DNA of 64,000 bases from Brevundimonas sp. Root1279 (GTDB taxonomy: Bacteria; Pseudomonadota; Alphaproteobacteria; Caulobacterales; Caulobacteraceae): positions 62,001 to 126,000 of the forward strand of contig NZ_LMEB01000001.1 of the NCBI RefSeq assembly GCF_001425945.1, read 5' to 3'. Below, piece by piece: positions 18,486 to 26,462 of this stretch. The notes under the pieces were generated by a model that did not search any database, had not been told where the DNA came from, and saw only the letters and a list, made by a program, of their open reading frames with translations. The position numbers and the translations under genes were made by a program. Each line of letters starts with the position of its first letter. The stretch's first letter is position 1.

Positions 18486-18921
18486 CCGGCCTGTATGGGT
18501 CGGCGACGCCCAGGCTGGCAAGGATGTCGCGCTCTTCGGCCTCCATCTCTTCCGCCTCGGCCTCATCCTCGTGGTCGCGGCCGAGCAGGTGAAGCACGCC
18601 GTGGACGGTCAGGTGGGACAGGTGATCGGCCAGGGTCTTGCCCTGTGCCTGCGCCTCCGCCGCGCAGACGCCGTAGGCCAGGATCAGGTCGCCGAGGTGG
18701 GGCGCGGCGCTCTCCGCAGCGGGAAACGACAGGACGTTGGTCGGCTTCACCTTGCCGCGATAGCCCGAGTTGAGCTCCTGCACCGCCGCGTCGTCGGCAA
18801 GCAGGATGACGACATCCCCCTCCACCGTCCCGAGGGCGGCCACGGCGGCGCGTTCGGCGACGGCCGCGGCCTCGGGCAGGGCGGCCGTCCAGGCTTCGTC
18901 CTCGACTTCAATCTCGATCAT
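18472..18921 (-). CDS. ybeY: Endoribonuclease YbeY
   Basis: YbeY is a zinc-dependent single-strand endoribonuclease needed for 16S rRNA 3'-end maturation and ribosome quality control. The 149-residue protein has the metal motif HLTVHGVLHLLGRDH and the substrate-side segment LNSGYRGKVKPTNVLSFP. A Glu-rich stretch near the C-terminus (EDEAEAEEMEAEE) is usual. It sits four bases after phoH and overlaps lnt, giving the conserved phoH-ybeY-lnt order. Confidence 0.96.
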   Translation of the reverse strand: MIEIEVEDEAWTAALPEAAAVAERAAVAALGTVEGDVVILLADDAAVQELNSGYRGKVKPTNVLSFPAAESAAPHLGDLILAYGVCAAEAQAQGKTLADHLSHLTVHGVLHLLGRDHEDEAEAEEMEAEERDILASLGVADPYRPDADA

Positions 18922-18925
18922 CCGA

Positions 18926-19921
18926 TCACGCGTCCGGATCTTCGAGATCGGCGGCCGGGCGGTGCGCCGCGGCGTCGGCGTCGTAGGCGCGGACGATACG
19001 CTCGACCATGGCGTGGCGGACCACGTCCTGGGCCTGGAAGCGCTGCACCCCGACGCCCTGGACGTTCTCGAGGATGCGCAGGGCATGGCGCAGGCCGGAG
19101 TCGCGCGGATTGAGCAGGTCGATCTGCGACGGGTCGCCGGTGACCACCATCCGGGCCCCCTCCCCCAGCCGGGTCAGGACCATCTTCATCTGCAGCCGCG
19201 AGGTGTTCTGGGCCTCGTCGACGATGATGAAGGCGTGGGCCAGGGTGCGGCCGCGCATGAAGGCGATCGGAGCGGCCTCGATCTCGCCCTTGTCGCGCCG
19301 ACGGCGCACGTCGTCGGGACCGAGGATGTCGTTCAGCGCCTCCCAGATGGGGGCCAGATAGGGGTCGACCTTCTCGTTCAGGTCGCCGGGCAGGAAGCCG
19401 AGCTTTTCGCCGGCCTCGACCGCCGGGCGGGTGATGACCAGCCGGTCGACCTGGCCGCGGCGCAGCAGGGAGGCGCCGTAGGCGGCGGCGAGGAAGGTCT
19501 TGCCGGTGCCGGCCGGGCCGACGCCGAAGGTCAACTCGCAGCGCGACAGCAGGTCCAGGTAGCGTGCCTGGGCGGCGGTCTTGGGCGCGATGGCGCCGCG
19601 GCGGCCGACCGGCAGGGCGACGGCGTTAGGGGCCACGCTCCCCTGCCCTGCCCGCGGCTGGGCGTGAGCGGCGCCCAGGGCGGTGCGCACATCGGCCTCG
19701 GTGATCTCGGCGCCGGTCTCGGCGCGTGTGGCCAGGGTCTCGATGACCCGCTTGGCCTGGGCCCGGTCGCGGGCCGAGCCGTTGATGGTGACCCCCCCGC
19801 CGGGGGACTCGACCAGGACCTTGAAGGCGTCCTCGATCAGGGCGACGTGGCGGCTGTTCGGCCCCACCACGGCCCTCAGGGCCGCATCGTCCAGGGCCAG
19901 GAACTCACTCTCACGCGCCAT
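18926..19921 (-). CDS. PhoH family ATPase
   Basis: A 331-residue PhoH-like P-loop NTPase (PhoL/YbeZ type). The Walker A is [17 protein letters not shown] and the Walker B is [13 protein letters not shown]. The genetic neighbourhood (miaB-phoH-ybeY-lnt) is strongly conserved and links it to YbeY in ribosomal RNA processing, possibly as an RNA helicase; that role is inferred from the family. A few acidic residues precede the P-loop domain. Its start overlaps the 3' end of miaB by 11 bases. Confidence 0.94.
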   Translation of the reverse strand: MARESEFLALDDAALRAVVGPNSRHVALIEDAFKVLVESPGGGVTINGSARDRAQAKRVIETLATRAETGAEITEADVRTALGAAHAQPRAGQGSVAPNAVALPVGRRGAIAPKTAAQARYLDLLSRCELTFGVGPAGTGKTFLAAAYGASLLRRGQVDRLVITRPAVEAGEKLGFLPGDLNEKVDPYLAPIWEALNDILGPDDVRRRRDKGEIEAAPIAFMRGRTLAHAFIIVDEAQNTSRLQMKMVLTRLGEGARMVVTGDPSQIDLLNPRDSGLRHALRILENVQGVGVQRFQAQDVVRHAMVERIVRAYDADAAAHRPAADLEDPDA

Positions 19922-21359
19922 GAAGAGCTTTCTTGCTGTCGCCGGCGCTCGGCTCGCGGAGCCTCGCTGCTGGAACGACGGGTTGGGCCAGGCGACCGCT
20001 GAGGGATTTCAGACCGCCGCTTTCGATCGTCACCGGAACGATCTGGCCGATCAACTGATCCGCGACGCCGTCGACGTACACCGGCTGCAGCCAGGGGGAG
20101 CGGCCGGTGACGTGGCCGTCGAACTTGCCGGGGCGCTCGAACAGGACCGGAATAGTCATGCCGGCGCGGGAGGCGTTGAAGGCCGTCTGCTGTTCAAACA
20201 GCAGGGTCTGGAGCGCCTGTAGACGTTCGCGCGACACGGCGTCCGGCACCTGGGCCGCCATGGTCGAGGCGGGAGTCCCCGGGCGGGGCGAATACATGAA
20301 GGAGAAGGCCGAGGCGTAGGTCACGCGCCGGACCAGATCCATCGTGTCCTCGAAATCGCGGTCGCTCTCGCCCGGGAAGCCGACGATGAAATCACCGGAC
20401 ATGGCCATGTCCGGACGCGCCTCCCGGATGCGCTCGATCAGGTCGAAATACTTCTGGCGGCCATGCTTGCGGTTCATCAGCCGCAGGATGCGGTCCGAGC
20501 CCGACTGCACCGGCAGGTGTAGCCAGGGCATCAGGACATCGAGGTCGCGATGCGCCTGGATCAGGTCGTCGGACATGTCGTTGGGGTGGCTGGTCGTGTA
20601 GCGGATCCGGTCCAGACCCTTCACCTCCGCCAGCAGATAGGCGAGCCGCGCCAGGGTCGACGGTTTCCCGTCCAGGCCCTCGCCGTCGTAGGCGTTGACG
20701 TTCTGGCCCAGCAGGGTGACCTCGCGCACGCCCTTGGCCGCCAGCTCGCGCGCCTCGGACAGGATGGCCGCGACCGGCCGGGACCATTCAGCCCCGCGGG
20801 TGTAGGGCACGACGCAGAAGGTGCAGAATTTATCGCAGCCCTCCTGAACGGTCAGGAAGGCCGTGAAGCCGTCGACGCCGCGCTCGGCCGGCAGGGCGTC
20901 GAACTTCTCATTGGGGGCGAAGTCGGCGCCGATGCGCTCGCCGCGAGCGCGGGCGGTGCGGGTCAGCAGTTCAGGCAGCTGGTGGTAGGCCTGGGGCCCG
21001 ACGACGAGGTCGACCGCCGGCTGGCGCAGCATGATCTCCTCACCCTCGGCCTGGGCGACGCAGCCGGCCACGGCGATGGTCATCGACCCCCGCCCGGCCT
21101 CGGCCTTGGCCTCCTTGAGCACGCGGATCTTGCCGAGCTCGGAATAGACCTTCTCGGCCGCCTTCTCGCGGATGTGGCAGGTGTTGAGGATGACGAAGTC
21201 GGCGTCCTCGGGCGTCTCCGTCGGCGCGTAGCCGAGCGGGCGCAGCACATCGGCCATGCGCTCCGAGTCATAGACATTCATCTGGCAGCCGTAGGTCTTG
21301 ATGAACAGGCGCTTGGGCGCGGCCTGAGCCTCCGACGGCGGTACGAGGGGGTCGGTCAT
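19911..21359 (-). CDS. miaB: tRNA methylthiotransferase MiaB
   Basis: MiaB adds a methylthio group to N6-isopentenyl-A37 in tRNAs that read UNN codons. The 482-residue radical-SAM enzyme has the three N-terminal cluster cysteines ([33 protein letters not shown]), the radical-SAM motif [17 protein letters not shown], and a C-terminal TRAM domain (about 380-450). The tail is longer than usual, ending in a polar segment ([15 protein letters not shown]). It starts the phoH-ybeY-lnt run. Confidence 0.96.
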   Translation of the reverse strand: MTDPLVPPSEAQAAPKRLFIKTYGCQMNVYDSERMADVLRPLGYAPTETPEDADFVILNTCHIREKAAEKVYSELGKIRVLKEAKAEAGRGSMTIAVAGCVAQAEGEEIMLRQPAVDLVVGPQAYHQLPELLTRTARARGERIGADFAPNEKFDALPAERGVDGFTAFLTVQEGCDKFCTFCVVPYTRGAEWSRPVAAILSEARELAAKGVREVTLLGQNVNAYDGEGLDGKPSTLARLAYLLAEVKGLDRIRYTTSHPNDMSDDLIQAHRDLDVLMPWLHLPVQSGSDRILRLMNRKHGRQKYFDLIERIREARPDMAMSGDFIVGFPGESDRDFEDTMDLVRRVTYASAFSFMYSPRPGTPASTMAAQVPDAVSRERLQALQTLLFEQQTAFNASRAGMTIPVLFERPGKFDGHVTGRSPWLQPVYVDGVADQLIGQIVPVTIESGGLKSLSGRLAQPVVPAARLREPSAGDSKKALHGA

Positions 21360-21514
21360 GGGAGGCTTTTAATGCGCCGGGACGCAGCGCGCTACTTGAG
21401 TGCGGATTCGGATCCTGCGGGGCAGGTGAGGCGCAAGCGCGCAGAGGCGTCCGGTCGCATCGCATGGATCGTGCGACAGGCGGATGTACCGGCTGTTCAG
21501 CTTTTGGAGCGGTC

Positions 21515-22357
21515 GTGAACGACCCCGCCGACATCGCCGAAACGACCGCCGGAGCCCCGGCGACCTCGCGCCCCGCCACGGACGCCCGCGCCGCCGTCTC
21601 CCCCGGAACGAAGCCCTCGTCCCCGGCCTGGCCGATCCCCGGCCCGGCCCTTTCATGGAGCACGTCCGTGCACACCCCGCCCCTCGTTGACCTCAGCATC
21701 CATCACAAGCCGGTCGGTCTGTCGGACCGGATCGCCCTTGGCTTCACCAAGATGCTGCGGTTCTGTGCGGACACCTTCTTCGCCAAGCGCTACGGCCACC
21801 GCGCCATCGTGCTGGAGACCGTCGCGGCCGTGCCGGGCATGGTCGGCGCCACCCTCACCCACCTGAAATGCCTGCGCCGCATGTGCGACGACCAGGGCTG
21901 GATCCGCACCCTGATGGAGGAGGCGGAGAACGAGCGGATGCACCTGATGACCTTCATCGAGGTGGCCAAGCCGACCCTGTTCGAGCGACTGGTCATCCTG
22001 GGTGTGCAGTGGGTCTTCTACCTGGCCTTCTTCACCCTCTACCTCGTCAGCCCAAAGACGGCGCACCGCATCGTCGGCTATTTCGAGGAGGAGGCGGTGA
22101 TCAGCTACACCCATTACCTCAAGGAGCTGGACGAGGGCCGCAGTCCCAACGTGCCGGCGCCGGCGATCGCCATTCACTACTGGAAGCTGCCGGCCGACGC
22201 GACGCTGCGCGACGTGGTGCTGGTGGTCCGCGCCGACGAGGCCCACCACCGCGACGTCAACCACGGCTTCGCCAGCGAGCTGGCCGGCATCGAGGTCGAC
22301 GAGAGCCGCCACGCCCCCTACCCCGAGCACGCCGAGGACATCCGCATGGCGGCCTGA
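21515..22357 (+). CDS. aox: Alternative oxidase (AOX)
   Basis: AOX is a di-iron ubiquinol oxidase that passes electrons from quinol to oxygen without pumping protons. The 280-residue protein carries all iron ligands: Glu101 in [10 protein letters not shown], Glu140 and His143 in NERMH, a Glu of FEEEAV (191-193), and Glu242 with His245 in [13 protein letters not shown] chose the GTG at 21515 because GGAGC lies just upstream and the family core begins well after it; an upstream ATG in frame (21464) is possible. The first 60 or so residues are low-complexity. It is convergent with fur, separated by a terminator and a palindromic repeat. Confidence 0.93.
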   Translation: MNDPADIAETTAGAPATSRPATDARAAVSPGTKPSSPAWPIPGPALSWSTSVHTPPLVDLSIHHKPVGLSDRIALGFTKMLRFCADTFFAKRYGHRAIVLETVAAVPGMVGATLTHLKCLRRMCDDQGWIRTLMEEAENERMHLMTFIEVAKPTLFERLVILGVQWVFYLAFFTLYLVSPKTAHRIVGYFEEEAVISYTHYLKELDEGRSPNVPAPAIAIHYWKLPADATLRDVVLVVRADEAHHRDVNHGFASELAGIEVDESRHAPYPEHAEDIRMAA

Positions 22358-22371
22358 TGGAGGCATGAGAA

Positions 22372-22400
22372 AGCCCCGGCGCGGCATCCGCCCCGGGGCT
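22372..22400. terminator. Terminator between aox and fur
   Basis: AGCCCCGG and CCGGGGCT form a perfect eight-base-pair stem around a 13-base loop, 15 bases after the aox stop, followed by GTTCTCTCCT on the plus strand and preceded by TTTCTCATG on the minus strand. It probably stops aox transcripts and, after the adjacent repeat, fur transcripts. Confidence 0.72.
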
Positions 22401-22414
22401 GTTCTCTCCTCCCA

Positions 22415-22456
22415 GGCCGCGTCGGGTCGAAAAGGCGGAGCCTTTTGACCGCGGCC
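22415..22456. repeat. REP-like palindrome, copy 1
   Basis: A 42-base palindrome. The outer arms are GGCCGC/GCGGCC and the inner arms GGTCGAAAAGGC/GCCTTTTGACC, around a three-base GGA loop. It ends six bases after the fur stop codon, so it lies in the fur 3' end. Four relatives lie at 26407, 61074, 61197 and 62264. Confidence 0.82.
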
Positions 22457-22462
22457 CAAGAA

Positions 22463-22936
22463 TTATGCCGCGTCTTCGCCGCGGTGGGCGTGGCGCTTGA
22501 AGATCAGGCCCTCGCGGCTGGTCGGTTCGGCGCCCTCGATCGGCACGCCGTACAGCTCGAGCTTGTGGCCCATCAGCTTGAAGCCCAGGCGTTCGGCGAT
22601 CTCGGTCTTGAGGCGCTCGATCTCGGCGTCGAAGAATTCGATGACCTCTCCCGAGCGGGTGTCGATCAGGTGATCGTGGTGGTCGTCGCCGGCCTCTTCA
22701 TAGCGCGAGCGGCCGTCGCCGAAGTCGTGCTTCTCGACCACGCCGGCCTCCTCGAACAGGCGCACCGTCCGGTAGACGGTGGCGATCGAGATATGCGGGT
22801 CGATGCTCGAGGCGCGACGGTACAGCTCCTCGACGTCCGGATGATCCTCGGCGGCGGAGAGCACGCGGGCGATGACCCGCCGTTGCTCGGTCATGCGCAT
22901 GCCGCGCTCGGCGCAGAGTTTTTCAATCCGGTCCAT
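22463..22936 (-). CDS. fur: Ferric uptake regulator Fur
   Basis: Fur represses iron uptake genes when loaded with Fe(II). The 157-residue protein has the N-terminal winged helix with the recognition segment ISIATVYRTVRLFEEAGVV. The metal-binding HHDHLIDTRSGEVIEF region follows; as in several alphaproteobacterial Fur proteins it lacks the CxxC of enteric Fur. The C-terminus is His-containing (FKRHAHRGED). Mur and Irr are possible relatives, but length and motifs favour Fur. It stands directly downstream of rimI in the leftward tsaB-rimI-fur run. Confidence 0.9.
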   Translation of the reverse strand: MDRIEKLCAERGMRMTEQRRVIARVLSAAEDHPDVEELYRRASSIDPHISIATVYRTVRLFEEAGVVEKHDFGDGRSRYEEAGDDHHDHLIDTRSGEVIEFFDAEIERLKTEIAERLGFKLMGHKLELYGVPIEGAEPTSREGLIFKRHAHRGEDAA

Positions 22937-22965
22937 GGCGCGGGAGAATAGGTCGCTGCGTCGCT

Positions 22966-23409
22966 CTAGGGAAGCGTCGCCGCCAAGTTCAATTCGAGGA
23001 CCAGGGCGTCGCGCCGGACGCCGTCGATCCCGGCGTAGTAGCCACGCCGGCGACCGGCCTCAGCGAATCCGGTCCGGGCATACAGGGCGCGGGCCCCTGC
23101 GTTGTCCTCGGCCACCTCGAGAAAGATCCGCGAAGCCCCGCGGGCGGCAGCGGCGACGGCCCCCTCGCCCACCAGCACGGCGCCCAAACCCCGGCGGCGG
23201 GCGGCGGGCCGCACCGCCAGGGTCAGGATCTCGGCCTCGTCGGCCACAGCGCGCATCAGGATGAAGCCACCCTCGTGCTCGACGGCGAAGACGCCCGCCT
23301 GGGCGAGGAGGTCAGCGAAGGCGGCGGCGCTCCAGGGCGTGTCGGGCGCGACGAAGGCCTCGGCGTGCAGCACCGCCAGCCGATCGGCCTGGGCGTCCGT
23401 CCCGGTCAT
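22966..23409 (-). CDS. rimI: RimI-type ribosomal protein N-acetyltransferase
   Basis: A 147-residue GNAT acetyltransferase. RimI acetylates the N-terminal alanine of ribosomal protein S18. The acetyl-CoA motif A is VRPAARRRGLGAVLV and the C-terminal motif is NAGARALYARTGFAEAGRRRGYY. The tsaB-rimI overlap (four bases, ATGA) is a very common arrangement and supports the assignment. The substrate could differ in this organism. Confidence 0.88.
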   Translation of the reverse strand: MTGTDAQADRLAVLHAEAFVAPDTPWSAAAFADLLAQAGVFAVEHEGGFILMRAVADEAEILTLAVRPAARRRGLGAVLVGEGAVAAAARGASRIFLEVAEDNAGARALYARTGFAEAGRRRGYYAGIDGVRRDALVLELNLAATLP

Positions 23410-24101
23410 GCGCCGGGGATCCGCGTCGGACGAGCCTGACCCGGCAACCGGGTCGGCGGGGTGGCGTCGGGCGCGCGCAGGTAGAGCGGCTGGGCCGGGC
23501 CGGCGGCCAGGTCGGCGGCGGCGGTCAGCCGGGCGAGCGCTTCGGGCGCCGGCCCGACAGCCTCGATGGTTTCGATATCTGGCCGGTTCGCCGCGACGAG
23601 GGCGGCCCCGGAGCCGATCAGACGGGCGCCGGGAGCGAGCGCCTCAACCCGCGCGGCGGCGGCTTCAAGGGCCAGGGCTTCGGCCGGGCCGGTCGGGACG
23701 CCGTCGCTCCAGAAGCGGGCGTAGACCTGGCCGCGGCGGGCGTCGATCAGGGCCCCGACGCTATCGGTCGCGGCGCCGTCAGCGCTGGCGGCCAGGGCGT
23801 CGAGGGTCGAGAGCCCGACCACCGGGCGATCCAGGGCGGCGCCCAGGCCGTGGGCGAAGGCCAGGCCGACCCGCAGTCCCGTGAAAGAGCCGGGACCGAC
23901 GGTGACGCCGATCCGGTCAATCGCGCCGAAGCCCCCGTCGGTCTCGCCGACCGCGTCGCGGGCCAGGCCGGCCAGCCGCTCCTGATGGCCCTTGGCCATC
24001 TCCAGCGAGCGCAGACCCAGCGGACGGACGGCCCCGTCCACGACCTCGACGACGCCGACGGTGCACAGGTTCAGCGCCGTATCGATGACGAGCACCCTCA
24101 T
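23406..24101 (-). CDS. tsaB: tRNA t6A37 synthesis protein TsaB
   Basis: TsaB is the non-catalytic partner of TsaD in making threonylcarbamoyl-A37 on ANN-reading tRNAs. The 231-residue protein shows the N-terminal ASKHA fold (VLVIDTALNLCTVGVVE), with GRIGVTVGPGSFTGLRVGLA-type sequence (here IDRIGVTVGPGSFTGLRVG) and a Pro-rich C-terminus. It overlaps rimI by four bases and starts 23 bases after the XRE gene upstream, so the two may share a transcript. Confidence 0.94.
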   Translation of the reverse strand: MRVLVIDTALNLCTVGVVEVVDGAVRPLGLRSLEMAKGHQERLAGLARDAVGETDGGFGAIDRIGVTVGPGSFTGLRVGLAFAHGLGAALDRPVVGLSTLDALAASADGAATDSVGALIDARRGQVYARFWSDGVPTGPAEALALEAAAARVEALAPGARLIGSGAALVAANRPDIETIEAVGPAPEALARLTAAADLAAGPAQPLYLRAPDATPPTRLPGQARPTRIPGA

Positions 24102-24123
24102 GCGCGGCCTCCCGCGCAGGGGG

Positions 24124-24513
24124 TCAGCGTCGCGACAGGGCCCGGACGACGCGCGCCACGGCCCGGCGCACCTCGCGGTCGGCGATCAGCGGAAAGGCGC
24201 TGGCCACGGCCCGCCCGTCCGCCGTTTCGGTGATATGGCGAAGGGCTTCCCAGCCGGCCTCGTCCCCCTCCCCCTGGACCGTTTCGATCGGCGGAAAGAA
24301 GGCCTCGACCGAGGTCGCCAGCACGGTCGCCGCACGATGCAGGCGCGAGGCCGAGATGCGGTTCTGGCCGGTCTCGTACTTCTGCACCTGCTGGAAGCTG
24401 ACCCCAAGTTCGCGCGCCAGGGCCGTCTGCGACAGGCCGAGCGCCGAGCGCCTCAAGCCGATCCGCGCGCCCACAAAGGCGTCCACCTCGTTCCGTTCGC
24501 TGGTCCTCGCCAC
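24124..24513 (-). CDS. XRE-family regulator, first of tandem pair
   Basis: A 129-residue regulator with an N-terminal helix-turn-helix (about 12-65: RIGLRRSALGLSQTALARELGVSFQQVQKYETG, NRISASRL) and a helical C-terminal half. The GTG at 24513 is chosen because GGGAGGG lies eight bases before it; an in-frame GTG at 24537 has no such site. The core is closely related to the regulator at 16317-16742. It lies downstream of a second, different XRE gene, with an operator-like motif in the gap. Confidence 0.83.
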   Translation of the reverse strand: MARTSERNEVDAFVGARIGLRRSALGLSQTALARELGVSFQQVQKYETGQNRISASRLHRAATVLATSVEAFFPPIETVQGEGDEAGWEALRHITETADGRAVASAFPLIADREVRRAVARVVRALSRR

Positions 24514-24542
24514 GTGCAGCCCTCCCGTTGAATACACGGAAG

Positions 24543-24583
24543 CGTTTCACATCGCCGATTGAATTGCAACTAAATCGTTTCAT
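24543..24583 (-). promoter_or_regulatory. Operator-like motif before first XRE gene
   Basis: The plus-strand sequence CGTTTCACATC (24543-24553), read GATGTGAAACG towards the gene, is repeated in front of the upstream XRE gene at 25199-25209. A half-copy, CGTTTCAT, lies at 24576-24583. The stretch between (GAATTGCAACTAAAT) is AT-rich and could hold the promoter. Shared motifs before neighbouring XRE genes suggest autoregulation or mutual control; nothing here proves it. Confidence 0.42.
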
Positions 24584-25155
24584 TAGACGTCCAGACGGGC
24601 GACCACCGCCGAAACCTGGCGGGTTTCGGCCCGCGCGATCCGCTCTTCCGGGCCCGTGACCCCGCGCACAACCAGGGCCTCGGCGTCGGCGCGGTCATAG
24701 AGGCGCACGCGCACCTCGCCGCTGGCCAATTCGATGACGCAGCCCTGGTCGCGGCGTGGCCAGCGGCCCGGCTCATACTCAAGCACCACGCCCGAGGCGG
24801 CCCAGGGCGCGAGCTCGTCGTCGGCCAGCTGCAGGCGGCGGGTGGCGACTGTCGCAAAGGCGCGCCCGGCGCTCTCGACGCCGGTCGCCGGCGGAGTCGG
24901 GGCCTGAGCGGGAGCCTCCGCGCCGAGGGCCAGCGACAGGGCCTCGGGGGTGGCGTCGAGGGCGGCGGTCAGCCGACGCTGCACATCGGGCCGGAACAGG
25001 CCGGGGCGCTTACCGGATTCGTAGAGACCCCAGCCCTGGCTGGTCATGCCGGCCCGCTCGCCGGCTTCGGCCTGGCTCAGGCCGCGCTCGCGGCGGAGGC
25101 GGGCGAGAGCCTCGCCGAGGCGTCGGGCGTCACTGTCAGTCTCGAAGCGGGGCAT
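24583..25155 (-). CDS. XRE-family regulator, second of tandem pair
   Basis: A 190-residue regulator. An N-terminal helix-turn-helix (about 10-65: LGEALARLRRERGLSQAEAGERAGMTSQGWGLYESG) is followed by an Ala/Pro-rich linker and a C-terminal beta-rich domain (about 115-190: LEYEPGRWPRRDQGCVIELASGEVRVRLYDR) that could be a sensor or peptidase-like domain, as in LexA/CI-type regulators, although I see no Ser-Lys pair. The ATG at 25155 lacks a clear ribosome-binding site; a GTG at 25173 is an alternative start. Confidence 0.78.
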   Translation of the reverse strand: MPRFETDSDARRLGEALARLRRERGLSQAEAGERAGMTSQGWGLYESGKRPGLFRPDVQRRLTAALDATPEALSLALGAEAPAQAPTPPATGVESAGRAFATVATRRLQLADDELAPWAASGVVLEYEPGRWPRRDQGCVIELASGEVRVRLYDRADAEALVVRGVTGPEERIARAETRQVSAVVARLDV

Positions 25156-25198
25156 GGAAACAGAATGCACCACGCGACCCGCCTAAGCGAGCCAATTT

Positions 25199-25209
25199 CG
25201 TTTCACATC
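25199..25209 (-). promoter_or_regulatory. Operator-like motif before second XRE gene
   Basis: CGTTTCACATC, identical over 11 bases to the motif at 24543-24553. It lies 44 bases before the ATG at 25155, in the short gap downstream of the nfu terminator, where the promoter should be. The motif has no obvious dyad of its own. Confidence 0.42.
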
Positions 25210-25213
25210 TCAC

Positions 25214-25243
25214 GGGCGCTACGTTCGCGCCGCGTCAGCGCCC
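25214..25243 (-). terminator. Hairpin after the nfu stop codon
   Basis: GGGCGCT and AGCGCCC form a perfect seven-base-pair stem around a 16-base loop, immediately after the nfu stop. It shares the GGGGCGCTRAYGC start with hairpins after usp (25852) and hemJ (44648). Confidence 0.58.
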
Positions 25244-25801
25244 CTAAATGACCTGCTCGACCCGGGTAACCTCGGGGACATAGTGCTTCATCATCTGCTC
25301 GACCCCGGCCTTGAGTGTGGCCGAAGAGGAGGGGCAGCCGGCGCAGGCGCCCCGCATGCGCAGGGACAGGACTCCGGTCTCCTCATCGAAGGCGTCGAAC
25401 AGGATGTCGCCGCCGTCCTGGGCCACGGCCGGGCGGATGCGGCTGTCGAGCAGCTGCTTGATCTCGAGCACGATTTCGCTGTCGTCGCCTTCGGGACTGG
25501 CGCTGTCGAAGGCGCCGCCGCGCATAAGCGGAGCGCCGGAGACGAAGTGATCCATGATGGCGGCCAGGATCGGCGCCTTCATCTGCGGCCATTCCAGGCC
25601 CTGGGCGTCGCGCGTCACCGAGACATAGTCATAGCCGAAGAAGACGCCCTTCACGCCCTCGACCTGGAACAGCGCCTCGGCCAGGGGCGAGGCGGCGGCC
25701 TCGTCCACGTTCACGAAGTCGCGCGGATCAGACGAGACGTCCCGGCCCGGCAGAAACTTCAGGACGTTGGGGTTCGGCGTCGGTTCGGTCTGGATGAACA
25801 T
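25244..25801 (-). CDS. NifU family Fe-S scaffold/carrier (Nfu)
   Basis: A 185-residue Nfu-type protein that holds and passes on Fe-S clusters. The N-terminal domain begins MFIQTEPTPNPNVLKFLPG and contains the FGYDYVSVTRD segment. The C-terminal NifU domain holds the cluster-binding GACAGCPSSSATLK (CxxC). I chose the ATG at 25801, the family's usual start, over in-frame starts further upstream. The hairpins on either side suggest its own transcript. Confidence 0.93.
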   Translation of the reverse strand: MFIQTEPTPNPNVLKFLPGRDVSSDPRDFVNVDEAAASPLAEALFQVEGVKGVFFGYDYVSVTRDAQGLEWPQMKAPILAAIMDHFVSGAPLMRGGAFDSASPEGDDSEIVLEIKQLLDSRIRPAVAQDGGDILFDAFDEETGVLSLRMRGACAGCPSSSATLKAGVEQMMKHYVPEVTRVEQVI

Positions 25802-25851
25802 GGCGCTCAGATGCGCCCGCGAGGCGGCGGCTTCAAGGCCCATAAAGCCAC

Positions 25852-25878
25852 AGGGGCGAGGCGAGCGTTAGCGCCCCT
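25852..25878 (-). terminator. Hairpin after the usp stop codon
   Basis: AGGGGCG and CGCCCCT form a seven-base-pair stem around a 13-base loop. Read leftwards it follows the usp stop directly, so it could terminate usp before nfu starts. The minus-strand sequence begins GGGGCGCTAACGC, like the hairpins after nfu and hemJ. Confidence 0.5.
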
Positions 25879-25882
25879 TCCA

Positions 25883-26347
25883 TCAAGCCAGGTCTTCGAT
25901 GTCCTTCTCGGTCAGCTCGCCGGGGACGATGGTGACCGGCAGCTTGCGGCCGGTGAAGGCGGCGCCCTGTTTGACGATGGCGGCGACCAGTGGGCCGGGC
26001 GAGCCGGCGCCGGCGGCGAGGACCAGGATCTTGATGTCGGCGTCGGCGCCGACGACCTTGCGGATGCAGCCCTGGGCGTCGCCGCGCTCGATCAGCAATT
26101 CGGGCATGGCGCCGGAGCGCTCTGACGCTTCGCCGGCCCAGCGGTTCAACGAGGCCTCGGCCTCGGCCCGGGTCTGGCGTTCGATCTCGTCACGGACCCC
26201 GGCCCAGTGGGCGTCGGACGCCGCCGGCGGAATGACCCGCAACATGACGACGTGGCCGCCAGTCGACCGCGCCCGCCGCGACGCATAGCGCAGCGCGGCC
26301 TCGAACTCGGGACTGTCGTCGACGACGACCAAAAACTTGCGCGGCAT
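25883..26347 (-). CDS. Universal stress protein (UspA family)
   Basis: A 154-residue Usp domain protein. The N-terminus is KFLVVVDDSPEFEAALRYASRRA, which is the Usp nucleotide-binding start, and the C-terminal part has ILVLAAGAGSPGPLVAAIV. The usual G-2X-G-9X-G(S/T) ATP-binding pattern near the end is only partly present (AGAGSPGPLVA), so nucleotide binding is uncertain. The ATG at 26347 follows GGGAGAGGG, a good ribosome-binding site. It is in line with, and downstream of, the glutamate dehydrogenase gene. Confidence 0.85.
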   Translation of the reverse strand: MPRKFLVVVDDSPEFEAALRYASRRARSTGGHVVMLRVIPPAASDAHWAGVRDEIERQTRAEAEASLNRWAGEASERSGAMPELLIERGDAQGCIRKVVGADADIKILVLAAGAGSPGPLVAAIVKQGAAFTGRKLPVTIVPGELTEKDIEDLA

Positions 26348-26406
26348 CAGCCCTCTCCCAGCCCAAGGCACGCTAGCAGAACGCGACCATCATCGCGAAA
26401 TTCCCG

Positions 26407-26446
26407 CCCGCGCCGGGTCGACAGGGCGGAGCCCTGTGACCGCGGG
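26407..26446. repeat. REP-like palindrome, copy 2
   Basis: Same design as the copy at 22415: outer arms CCCGCG/CGCGGG, inner arms GGTCGACAGGGC/GCCCTGTGACC, loop GGA. It begins 16 bases after the stop codon of the glutamate dehydrogenase gene. Paired changes in the arms (AAAAGGC to ACAGGGC, with matching changes on the other side) show that the pairing has been kept. Confidence 0.8.
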
Positions 26447-26462
26447 CCCCGAGAAAGCTTCG

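Noticed and set aside
21268..21699. Leftward open frame overlapping the miaB and aox starts
   Set aside because: Its product is low-complexity and Arg/Pro-rich, it crosses two confident genes, and has no ribosome-binding site.
23850..24583. Toxin-antitoxin pair around the tandem XRE genes
   Set aside because: No toxin-sized partner gene is adjacent; the neighbours are tsaB and nfu.
25772..25786. GTTC-N7-GTTC, an exact SOS-box pattern
   Set aside because: It lies inside the nfu coding region, just after its start, and is explained by the codons. It shows that the eight-base pattern turns up by chance in this window.
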